From Bifidobacterium breve (GTDB lineage: Bacteria; Actinomycetota; Actinomycetes; S36-B12), in NCBI GenBank assembly GCA_943328365.2, contig CALPZT020000075.1:1-7186 (forward strand): a stretch of 7,186 bases of DNA, written 5' to 3'. The stretch's first letter is position 1. Each line of letters opens with the position of its first letter. Of the stretch, positions 1 to 5,949 are shown piece after piece. The notes below the pieces were generated by a model that made no database searches, had not been told where the DNA came from, and worked only from the letters and a program-made list of their open reading frames with translations. A program made the translations under genes and the position numbers.

Positions 1-1
1 C

Positions 2-862
2 CTCGAGGTCATGTCATTGTCAGCAGGCGAAGGCGACGACGGGCTGCACTGGCGGACGCGAGTTCGCTGGACGGTCGATGCCAGCGGGCGCCCCGGCCTC
101 CTTGCCAACCGAACGCACGATGTCGTGCCCGTGGACGAATGCCTCCTTGCCAGCCCGGCGATTGCCGCGCTTGCGATACCAACGAAGCGATATCCGGGCG
201 CCAGGGACGTGAGCACCGTCGAGGGCGACGAGGGCCGGGTGAGCGTCGTCGTCGACGGGGTCCTCAAGACCGGCAAGCAGCGAATCGAGCAGCGAGTCCG
301 CGATCGTGAATGGCGGGTCGACACGGGCAGCTTCTGGCAGATCCATCCGAGGGCCGCCGAAACCCTCGTCGGTGCCGTGCTCGAGCTCGGTCGCCCGGCG
401 CCGGGGGAGCACTGGTGGGACCTCTACTCCGGCGTTGGGCTGTTCAGTGCGTTCCTTGCCGAATCAGTAGGTGTCACCGGCGTCGTGCACGCCGTCGAGA
501 GCGGTTCCAGCGCGGTGCGCGATGCCCGCAGGAGCCTGCACGACCTCGCGCAGGTCACCCTTCATCACGCCGATGCCCTCCGGTGGCTACGTGCAGCCGA
601 TGAGCGCCCCGACGGCATCGTCCTTGACCCACCGCGAGCGGGTGCAGGCAGCGACGTCGTTCGCGCGATTGCCGGTGCCCGGCCGCGAGTCGTCGTCTAC
701 GTCGCGTGCGACCCAGTGGCGCTCGCCCGCGACGTCGCGCTGTTCGCCTCGGCCGGCTACCGCGTGGCAGGGATTCGTGCCTATGACACCTTCCCGATGA
801 CGCACCACGTCGAAACGGTGGCCGCCCTCGTGCCCATCGAGATGGTGCATCCGATATCTTGA
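2..862 (+). CDS. RNA (uracil-5-)-methyltransferase, TrmA/RlmC/RlmD family, 5'-truncated by the window edge
   Basis: SAM-dependent enzyme that methylates C5 of a uridine in tRNA or 23S rRNA in the cytoplasm. Numbering from the Met at base 11, the visible C-terminal part carries the family's motifs in order: FWQIHP (108-113, Q110), SAM motif I DLYSGVGLF (137-145), the acidic motif AVE (161-163), LDPPRAG (205-211), VACDP (231-235) with the expected catalytic Cys233, and TFPMTHHVE (260-268) with the expected general-base Glu268. The catalytic domain therefore looks intact. The frame is open to the left edge (codons for L-E-V precede Met 11). Family members are usually about 400 residues, with a TRAM domain and often Fe-S cysteines at the N-terminus, so Met 11 is almost certainly internal. 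The stop TGA (860-862) lies inside the palindrome in front of acnA. Family assignment is firm. Whether the target is tRNA U54, U747 or U1939 cannot be decided without the N-terminus, so no symbol is given. Confidence 0.93.
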   Translation, partial: LEVMSLSAGEGDDGLHWRTRVRWTVDASGRPGLLANRTHDVVPVDECLLASPAIAALAIPTKRYPGARDVSTVEGDEGRVSVVVDGVLKTGKQRIEQRVRDREWRVDTGSFWQIHPRAAETLVGAVLELGRPAPGEHWWDLYSGVGLFSAFLAESVGVTGVVHAVESGSSAVRDARRSLHDLAQVTLHHADALRWLRAADERPDGIVLDPPRAGAGSDVVRAIAGARPRVVVYVACDPVALARDVALFASAGYRVAGIRAYDTFPMTHHVETVAALVPIEMVHPIS

Positions 863-872
863 CGTCGAGATA
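855..872. promoter_or_regulatory. 18-bp near-palindromic operator candidate upstream of acnA (TamR-like MarR site?)
   Basis: The sequence reads TATCTTGACGTCGAGATA. Eight of nine base pairs are self-complementary; only 860/867 (T versus G) fails. The half-sites are TATCTTGAC and, on the other strand, TATCTCGAC. It overlaps the stop codon of the preceding gene and ends 25 bases before the acnA ATG. Length and symmetry suit a winged-helix dimer such as a MarR protein. In Streptomyces the MarR regulator TamR controls the aconitase gene and responds to citrate and aconitates, and from memory its sites are similar near-palindromes; I could not compare them directly. The left half (TATCTT, 855-860) could also serve as a -10 box, with a start near 867, so a bound repressor would cover the promoter. 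There is no convincing -35. The palindrome is seen; the regulator is inferred. Confidence 0.6.
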
Positions 873-879
873 CTTCGGT

Positions 880-887
880 GGGAGAGG
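880..887 (+). promoter_or_regulatory. Ribosome binding site of acnA
   Basis: GGGAGAGG lies 10 bases upstream of the ATG at 898 and is complementary in part to the 3' end of 16S rRNA. A second, weaker GAGG (890-893) sits only 4 bases from the start. Together they support 898 as the start. An earlier ATG at 888 is in another frame and meets a stop after seven codons. Confidence 0.6.
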
Positions 888-897
888 ATGAGGACGG

Positions 898-3558
898 ATG
901 AGCGTCAATAGCTTCGGAGCAAAGGGCACCCTGCGGGTCGGCGAGCAGGAGTACGAGGTCTTCAGGCTCGCATCGGTGCCCGGCTCGTCACGGCTGCCGT
1001 TCACGCACAAGGTGCTCCTCGAGAATCTGCTCCGCACCGAGGACGGCGCAAACGTCACGCGCGAGACCATCGAGGCAATCGCCTCATGGGATCCCTCGGC
1101 AGAGCCCGCCGACGAGATCCAGTTCACCCCGGCCCGAGTCGTCATGCAGGACTTCACTGGGGTGCCGGTCGTCGTCGACCTCGCTACCATGCGCGAGGCT
1201 GTCGCTGAACTAGGCGGGGATCCCGCTCGAATCGAGCCGCTCGCCCCGTCGGAGCTCGTCATCGACCACTCCGTCATCGCAGATTTCTTCGGCACGGCTG
1301 ACGCCGAGCAGCGCAACGTCGAACTCGAGTACGAGCGCAATCGCGAGCGGTACCAGTTCCTCCGCTGGGGACAGGGTGCGTTCGAGGAGTTCAAGGTCGT
1401 TCCCCCGGGCACCGGCATCGATCACCAGGTGAACATCGAGCATCTCGCCCGCGTCATCATGGCGAGGCGCGGCCAGGCGTATCCCGACACCGTCGTCGGC
1501 ACCGATTCCCATACGACGATGGTCAACGGCCTCGGCGTGCTTGGCTGGGGAGTCGGCGGCATCGAGGCCGAGGCTGCGATGCTCGGTCAGCCGGTGTCGA
1601 TGCTCATACCGAGGGTCGTCGGATTCAAGCTCGTCGGCGAACTGCCGCAAGGAGCAACGGCAACCGACCTCGTCCTCACGATCACCGAGATGCTCCGCCG
1701 TCATGGCGTGGTGGGCAAGTTCGTGGAGTTCTACGGGGCAGGAGTGGGCGCGGTGCCGCTCGCAAACCGGGCGACGATCGGCAACATGAGCCCCGAGTAC
1801 GGCAGCACCGTTGCGATCTTCCCGATCGACGAGGCAACGATCGGCTATCTGCGGCTCACCGGTCGAAGCGACGAGCAAATCGCACTCGTCGAGGCATATG
1901 CGAAGGAGCAGGGCCTCTGGCACGACGCGGCTCACGAGCCGGTCTACTCCGAGTACCTCGAGCTCGACCTCTCGACCGTCGTGCCATCGCTCGCCGGGCC
2001 GAAGCGCCCGCAGGACCGTGTCCTGCTGTCGGCATCGAAGGAGTCATTCCGTACCGCTCTCGGCGACTACACGAAAGACCCGGCTGCAGCGTCCGACATC
2101 GTGCTCAACGGGGAGTCGGTTTCGATCAGCCACGGCATCGTCGCAATCGCCTCGATCACGTCGTGCACGAACACCTCGAATCCGTCGGTGATGATGGCCG
2201 CCGGGTTGCTCGCCCGCAATGCGGTCGAGCGTGGGCTGCAGCGCAAGCCGTGGGTGAAGACAACGCTGGCACCAGGCTCGAAGGTCGTCACCGACTACTA
2301 CGAGAAGGCGGGCCTCACGCCGTACCTCGACAAGCTCGGGTTCGATGTCGTCGGTTACGGCTGCACGACCTGCATCGGCAACTCCGGTCCGCTCATCCCG
2401 GCGGTGAGCGCAGCGGTCAACGAGGCGAATCTCGCCGTCGTCTCGGTGCTCAGCGGGAACCGAAACTTCGAGGGCCGTATCAGCCCGGATATCAAGATGA
2501 ACTACTTGGCGTCGCCGCCGCTCGTCGTCGCCTACGCGATCGCGGGCACGATGGACATTGACCTCGCAACCGAGCCCCTCGGAGTCGATCCGCAGGGTGA
2601 TCCGGTCTTCCTCTCGGATATCTGGCCGAGTGCAACCGATGTTCAGGCGGTCATCGATACCTCGATCGACTCCGAGATGTACTCCTCTCGCTACGCAGAT
2701 GTCTTCCTCGGTGACGATCGGTGGCAGTCGTTGCAGACGCCCGACGGCAACGTCTTCGAGTGGGATCCGACGAGCACCTATGTTCGCAAGCCACCGTACT
2801 TCGATGGCATGTCGCCGACTCCGTCTCCGGTGTCCGACATCACGGGTGCACGGGTTCTCCTCAAGCTCGGCGACTCCGTTACGACTGATCACATCTCGCC
2901 GGCCGGATCCATCAAGGCCGACAGCCCGGCGGGGGAGTACCTCCTTGCTCACGGCGTCGCTCGCGCTGACTTCAACTCCTACGGATCCCGCCGAGGCAAC
3001 CACGAGGTAATGATCCGCGGAACCTTCGCGAACATCAGGCTGCGCAACCGGATGCTCAATGACGTCGAGGGTGGTTTCACCGTCGACTTCACGACGCCTG
3101 ATGATTCGGTCGTGCCGGTATACGACGCCGCCATGGCCTACGCCTCGCATGGCACCCGGCTGGTGATCCTCGCCGGCAAGGAATACGGGTCTGGCTCGAG
3201 CCGCGACTGGGCGGCGAAGGGCACCGCGCTCCTCGGCGTGCGAGTCGTCATCGCAGAGTCCTACGAGCGCATCCACCGGTCCAACCTCATCGGCATGGGA
3301 GTGCTTCCGCTGCAGTTCCCCGAGGGCTCTACTGCCGATTCCCTTGGGCTACAGGGCGACGAGGTCTTCACCGTGCGGGGCATCACCGCGCTCAACGACG
3401 GCATCACGCCGGCGACCGTCGAGGTCGAGGCCGTCGCCGCCGATGGCCGATCCGTGAGCTTCAACGCTCCGGTGCGAATCGATACGCCGGGCGAGGCCGA
3501 CTACTACCGCCACGGTGGCATCCTGCAGTACGTGCTTCGGTCGCTGCTCGGTTCATGA
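898..3558 (+). CDS. acnA: Aconitate hydratase (aconitase A type)
   Basis: Converts citrate to isocitrate through cis-aconitate in the TCA and glyoxylate cycles; a cytoplasmic 4Fe-4S enzyme. The 886 residues are close to E. coli AcnA (about 890) and, as I recall, shorter than corynebacterial and mycobacterial enzymes (about 940). The three cluster ligands are present: Cys423 (SITSCTNTSNPS) and Cys489/Cys492 (GCTTCIGNSGP). Active-site residues include His124 (VIDHSV), Asp203/His205 (GTDSHTT) and Ser767-Ser768-Arg769 (YGSGSSRDW), where Ser767 matches the catalytic serine of mitochondrial aconitase. The swivel domain begins near residue 650, with KLGDSVTTDHISPAGSI (656-672) and NSYGSRRGNHEVMIRG (693-708). 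The ATG at 898 has a GA-rich ribosome site and gives a normal N-terminus. Its last bases overlap the next gene (ATGA). An 18-bp palindrome just upstream suggests repressor control. No truncation or missing residue is seen. Confidence 0.98.
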   Translation: MSVNSFGAKGTLRVGEQEYEVFRLASVPGSSRLPFTHKVLLENLLRTEDGANVTRETIEAIASWDPSAEPADEIQFTPARVVMQDFTGVPVVVDLATMREAVAELGGDPARIEPLAPSELVIDHSVIADFFGTADAEQRNVELEYERNRERYQFLRWGQGAFEEFKVVPPGTGIDHQVNIEHLARVIMARRGQAYPDTVVGTDSHTTMVNGLGVLGWGVGGIEAEAAMLGQPVSMLIPRVVGFKLVGELPQGATATDLVLTITEMLRRHGVVGKFVEFYGAGVGAVPLANRATIGNMSPEYGSTVAIFPIDEATIGYLRLTGRSDEQIALVEAYAKEQGLWHDAAHEPVYSEYLELDLSTVVPSLAGPKRPQDRVLLSASKESFRTALGDYTKDPAAASDIVLNGESVSISHGIVAIASITSCTNTSNPSVMMAAGLLARNAVERGLQRKPWVKTTLAPGSKVVTDYYEKAGLTPYLDKLGFDVVGYGCTTCIGNSGPLIPAVSAAVNEANLAVVSVLSGNRNFEGRISPDIKMNYLASPPLVVAYAIAGTMDIDLATEPLGVDPQGDPVFLSDIWPSATDVQAVIDTSIDSEMYSSRYADVFLGDDRWQSLQTPDGNVFEWDPTSTYVRKPPYFDGMSPTPSPVSDITGARVLLKLGDSVTTDHISPAGSIKADSPAGEYLLAHGVARADFNSYGSRRGNHEVMIRGTFANIRLRNRMLNDVEGGFTVDFTTPDDSVVPVYDAAMAYASHGTRLVILAGKEYGSGSSRDWAAKGTALLGVRVVIAESYERIHRSNLIGMGVLPLQFPEGSTADSLGLQGDEVFTVRGITALNDGITPATVEVEAVAADGRSVSFNAPVRIDTPGEADYYRHGGILQYVLRSLLGS

Positions 3559-3923
3559 CCCGCTTCGTGCCCCCCGGCTGGCCGCGTGGCCTGCCGCCCG
3601 GGGGCACCCCGGAGTTCGAGGAGCGAGTCACCGGCTGGCTGCTCGACCAGGGTCCTGCCGACCTGCGCACCTCCGAACTCCGCCATCTGCCGCTCGCCCT
3701 TGCGACATACCTCGAGCACCACATCGAGGGCTGCCTTGCCGGAGCGCGCCGGGCCTATGCGCAGGCACGAACCCAGCTCGGGGAGTCGATGCCGCCCGAT
3801 CAGCTCGCACGGGCGCAGCGCGCATTCGAGTCCGAGGGCGCTCGGCTCCTGCAGGTTCAGCGGGAGATCCGGCTTGTCGTCGAGGTCCTGCGCGACCGAG
3901 CAGCCGCCCGTCCGGAGTCATGA
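3555..3923 (+). CDS. Conserved-type hypothetical protein translationally coupled to acnA
   Basis: A 122-residue protein of unknown function. Its ATG shares bases with the acnA stop (ATGA, 3555-3558). No good Shine-Dalgarno sequence lies in front of it, so translation by reinitiation after acnA is likely. It starts with a Pro/Gly-rich segment (FVPPGWPRGLPPGG, 4-17). The rest is charged and probably helical: about 19-31, 45-75 and 79-118, the last with a heptad-like pattern that could form a coiled coil or helical hairpin. There is no signal peptide, membrane segment or catalytic motif, and the single Cys60 argues against a metal site. I recall small actinobacterial proteins of unknown function opening with a similar PPGWP motif, but could not check this. 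The overlap, the matching codon bias and the end just before the dxs promoter support a real gene. A role with aconitase is suggested only by the coupling. Confidence 0.8.
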   Translation: MTRFVPPGWPRGLPPGGTPEFEERVTGWLLDQGPADLRTSELRHLPLALATYLEHHIEGCLAGARRAYAQARTQLGESMPPDQLARAQRAFESEGARLLQVQREIRLVVEVLRDRAAARPES

Positions 3924-3977
3924 TCGTGCATCACGCGCATTGACCTCGCATCAGGCGCCGAATGGAGCCTCGCCCGG

Positions 3978-3983
3978 TAGACT
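3978..3983 (+). promoter_or_regulatory. -10 box of a probable leaderless dxs promoter
   Basis: TAGACT fits the TANNNT -10 pattern and ends three bases before the dxs ATG at 3987. With usual spacing the transcript would begin around 3987-3990, at the ATG or at the in-frame GTG of codon 2. No Shine-Dalgarno sequence is present in the preceding 15 bases. This arrangement is typical of leaderless mRNAs, which are common in actinobacteria. No good -35 lies 16-18 bases upstream. Confidence 0.55.
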
Positions 3984-3986
3984 CCG

Positions 3987-5897
3987 ATGGTGAGTTTGCT
4001 CCGTGGAATCCGAGATCCCGATGATGTCCGTGCGCTGCCGATAGAGCAGTTGCCGGAACTCGCGCAGGAGATCAGGGCCTTTCTCGTCGAGAAGGTGTCG
4101 GCGACCGGCGGCCACCTCGGCCCGAACCTCGGTGTGGTCGAACTCACCATTGCACTGCATCGCATCTTCCGGTCGCCCCAGGACGTCATGGTCTGGGATA
4201 CCGGTCATCAGGCCTATGTCCACAAGATGCTCACCGGTCGCATTGAGGAGTTCGACCAACTCCGTCAGCAGGGCGGGCTTTCCGGGTATCCGAGCCGCAC
4301 CGAGAGCGTCCACGACGTTGTCGAGAACTCGCACGCATCGACATCGCTGTCGTACGCAGACGGCATCGCCAAGGCATGGGAGCAGCGCGGGCTTCTCGGC
4401 ACCCAGCACGTCGTGGCGATTATCGGCGATGGCGGGCTGACCGGCGGCATGGCGTGGGAGGCGCTGAACAACATCGCCGGCTCCGATCGCCAGGTCGTCA
4501 TTGTCGTGAACGACAACGCCCGGTCGTACTCGCCCACCATCGGCGGCCTTGCGCATCACCTGTCGACCCTTCGCACGACGAGCAACTACGAGCGATTCAT
4601 GTCGTGGGGCAAGCAGGTGCTCAAGAGCACGCCGGTCGTCGGCGAGCCCATCTACGGGACCCTGCACGGGATGAAGAAGGGCCTCAAGGACATCGTTGCC
4701 CCGCAGGGCATGTTCGAGGACCTTGGCCTGAAGTACGTCGGGCCGGTGGACGGCCACGACATCACTGAACTGGAGCACGCGCTCGGCCGCGCCAAGGAGT
4801 TCGACGGCCCCGTCATCGTCCACGTCATCACCGAGAAGGGCCGCGGCTACGCGCCTGCCGAGGAGGACGAGGCAGACCGCTTCCACGGGGTGGGGATCAT
4901 CGACCCCGATACGGGCAAGCCGCTCACTGCGGGGGGTCCGTCATGGACAGGCGCCTTTGCCGATGAGCTCGTCCGGATCGGCCATGACCGGCGAGATGTC
5001 GTCGCAATTACCGCGGCCATGCTCGGTCCGACCGGCCTTGATCGGTTCGCGGCGGCGTTTCCGTCGCGGACCTACGACGTCGGCATCGCCGAGCAGCACG
5101 CGGTGACGAGTGCGGCAGGCCTCGCCTTCGGTGGGATGCACCCGGTGGTGGCTCTCTACGCGACCTTCCTCAATCGCGCCTTCGATCAGGTGCTCATGGA
5201 CTGCGCGCTGCACCATGCGGGCGTGACCTTCGTGCTCGATCGTGCTGGCGTCACCGGTGATGACGGCGCAAGCCATAACGGCATGTGGGACCTCTCAATG
5301 CTGCAGATCGTGCCCGGACTTCGCATGGCGGCCCCGCGCGATGAAACGACACTCCGCGAGGAGCTGCGCGAGGCCATCGCAGTCTCAGACGCACCAACGG
5401 TTGTTCGCTTCCCGAAGGGCGCCCTTGGCCCGGAGATACCGGCTACGCGCAGGCTTCATGGACTTGATGTGCTCGCCGAGTCCGGCACTGGCGATGTCCT
5501 CATCGTGAGCGTCGGCTCCTTCGCGACCATTGCGCTCGAGGTTGCCGAACGTCTCAAGGCCCAGGGGATCGGCGTCATCGTCGTCGATCCGAGGTGGGTC
5601 AAGCCCCTGCCCGGCGGACTCGTCGACCTCGCATCCGAGGCGCGCCTCGTGGTCATCCTCGAGGACGGGGTGCGTCAGGGCGGTGTCGGTTCGGCGGTGA
5701 GCCAACTCCTTCGCGACCATGATGTCGATGTGCCGGTTCGGAATCTCGGCGTGCCGGTTGCCTTCCTCGAGCATGCCAAGCGAGCGCAGGTGCTCATCGA
5801 CATCGGGCTGACAGCGCAGGAGATCTCGCGCACCATCGTCGAGACATGGGCTAAGTCGGCCGACCTCGCGTCTGACATGCCCGCGAGTGCCCCGTAG
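3987..5897 (+). CDS. dxs: 1-deoxy-D-xylulose-5-phosphate synthase
   Basis: Thiamine-diphosphate enzyme that condenses pyruvate with glyceraldehyde 3-phosphate to give DXP, the first committed and usually flux-controlling step of the MEP isoprenoid pathway; DXP also feeds thiamine synthesis. The 636 residues are normal for the family. Motifs in order: GGHLGPNLGVVELT (41-54) with His43, WDTGHQAYVHK (70-80), the ThDP/Mg motif starting GDGG (147-150) and ending NDN (175-177), the pyrimidine-domain IAEQHA (367-372) with catalytic Glu369, and DDGASHNGMWDL (425-436) with His430. The C-terminal transketolase domain starts near 490 and includes VDPRWVKPLP (533-542). The start could be ATG 3987 or GTG 3990; the -10 box directly in front and the lack of a ribosome site suggest a leaderless mRNA, which fits either. 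It lies 63 bases after the small acnA-coupled gene and converges on fadB. All expected catalytic residues are present. Confidence 0.98.
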   Translation: MVSLLRGIRDPDDVRALPIEQLPELAQEIRAFLVEKVSATGGHLGPNLGVVELTIALHRIFRSPQDVMVWDTGHQAYVHKMLTGRIEEFDQLRQQGGLSGYPSRTESVHDVVENSHASTSLSYADGIAKAWEQRGLLGTQHVVAIIGDGGLTGGMAWEALNNIAGSDRQVVIVVNDNARSYSPTIGGLAHHLSTLRTTSNYERFMSWGKQVLKSTPVVGEPIYGTLHGMKKGLKDIVAPQGMFEDLGLKYVGPVDGHDITELEHALGRAKEFDGPVIVHVITEKGRGYAPAEEDEADRFHGVGIIDPDTGKPLTAGGPSWTGAFADELVRIGHDRRDVVAITAAMLGPTGLDRFAAAFPSRTYDVGIAEQHAVTSAAGLAFGGMHPVVALYATFLNRAFDQVLMDCALHHAGVTFVLDRAGVTGDDGASHNGMWDLSMLQIVPGLRMAAPRDETTLREELREAIAVSDAPTVVRFPKGALGPEIPATRRLHGLDVLAESGTGDVLIVSVGSFATIALEVAERLKAQGIGVIVVDPRWVKPLPGGLVDLASEARLVVILEDGVRQGGVGSAVSQLLRDHDVDVPVRNLGVPVAFLEHAKRAQVLIDIGLTAQEISRTIVETWAKSADLASDMPASAP

Positions 5898-5927
5898 CGG
5901 TTGCCTCTGAAACGTGCAGGTCGCTAC
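5894..5927. terminator. Possible bidirectional stem-loop between convergent dxs and fadB
   Basis: GTAGCG (5894-5899, including the dxs stop TAG) is exactly complementary to CGCTAC (5922-5927). G-U pairs and TGC/GCA (5902-5904 with 5916-5918) can extend the stem across one bulged G, leaving an 11-base loop. No T-run follows on either strand, so this would be an atypical terminator of the kind often proposed in GC-rich actinobacteria. It is the only plausible end signal in the 44-base gap, but it could be chance. Confidence 0.3.
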
Positions 5928-5949
5928 TCCGGTGCAGGTCTCTACTCCG
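5914..5949. repeat. Imperfect tandem duplication, 2 x 18 bp
   Basis: Two adjacent 18-bp copies, 5914-5931 and 5932-5949, differ at one base (G at 5923, T at 5941). The second copy contains the fadB stop codon (TAG on the minus strand, 5942-5944); the first carries the same triplet in the same frame at 5924-5926, so a read-through ribosome would meet a second stop. It looks like a recent slippage duplication at a gene end. Confidence 0.85.

Noticed and set aside
888..911. A seven-codon leader ORF overlapping the acnA start
   Set aside because: The ATG is within the ribosome-site region and the ORF has no attenuator-like content or hairpins. Chance is sufficient.
555..1418. A 287-codon minus-strand open frame across the methyltransferase end and the acnA start
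   Set aside because: It crosses two well-supported genes and the operator region. Its Ser/Arg-rich, low-complexity translation shows no family motif.
2044..3276. A 410-codon open frame on the minus strand inside acnA
   Set aside because: It lies wholly opposite a certain aconitase gene. Its translation is Arg/Asp/Val-rich without a recognisable domain, as expected from the complement of G/C-ending codons.
3925..3935. CGTG-CAT-CACG mini hairpin just after the small gene
   Set aside because: A four-pair stem with no T-run is too weak to call a terminator.
3515..3943. A 142-codon plus-strand frame overlapping the small gene after acnA
   Set aside because: The competing frame at 3555-3923 has the ATGA coupling and a sensible helical protein. 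This one starts inside acnA and is Ala/Arg/Pro-rich.
3940..3945. TTGACC as a -35 box for dxs
   Set aside because: It is 32 bases from the TAGACT box, too far for one promoter, and no TANNNT box lies 16-18 bases after it.
3938..3950. A 13-base match (CATTGACCTCGCA) to bases 2556-2568 within acnA
   Set aside because: One exact match of this length is not surprising in a GC-rich 7-kb window, and the flanks do not match.
3951..4886. A 311-codon minus-strand open frame opposite the start of dxs
   Set aside because: It is antisense to conserved dxs catalytic motifs, has no domain, and is a by-product of codon bias.
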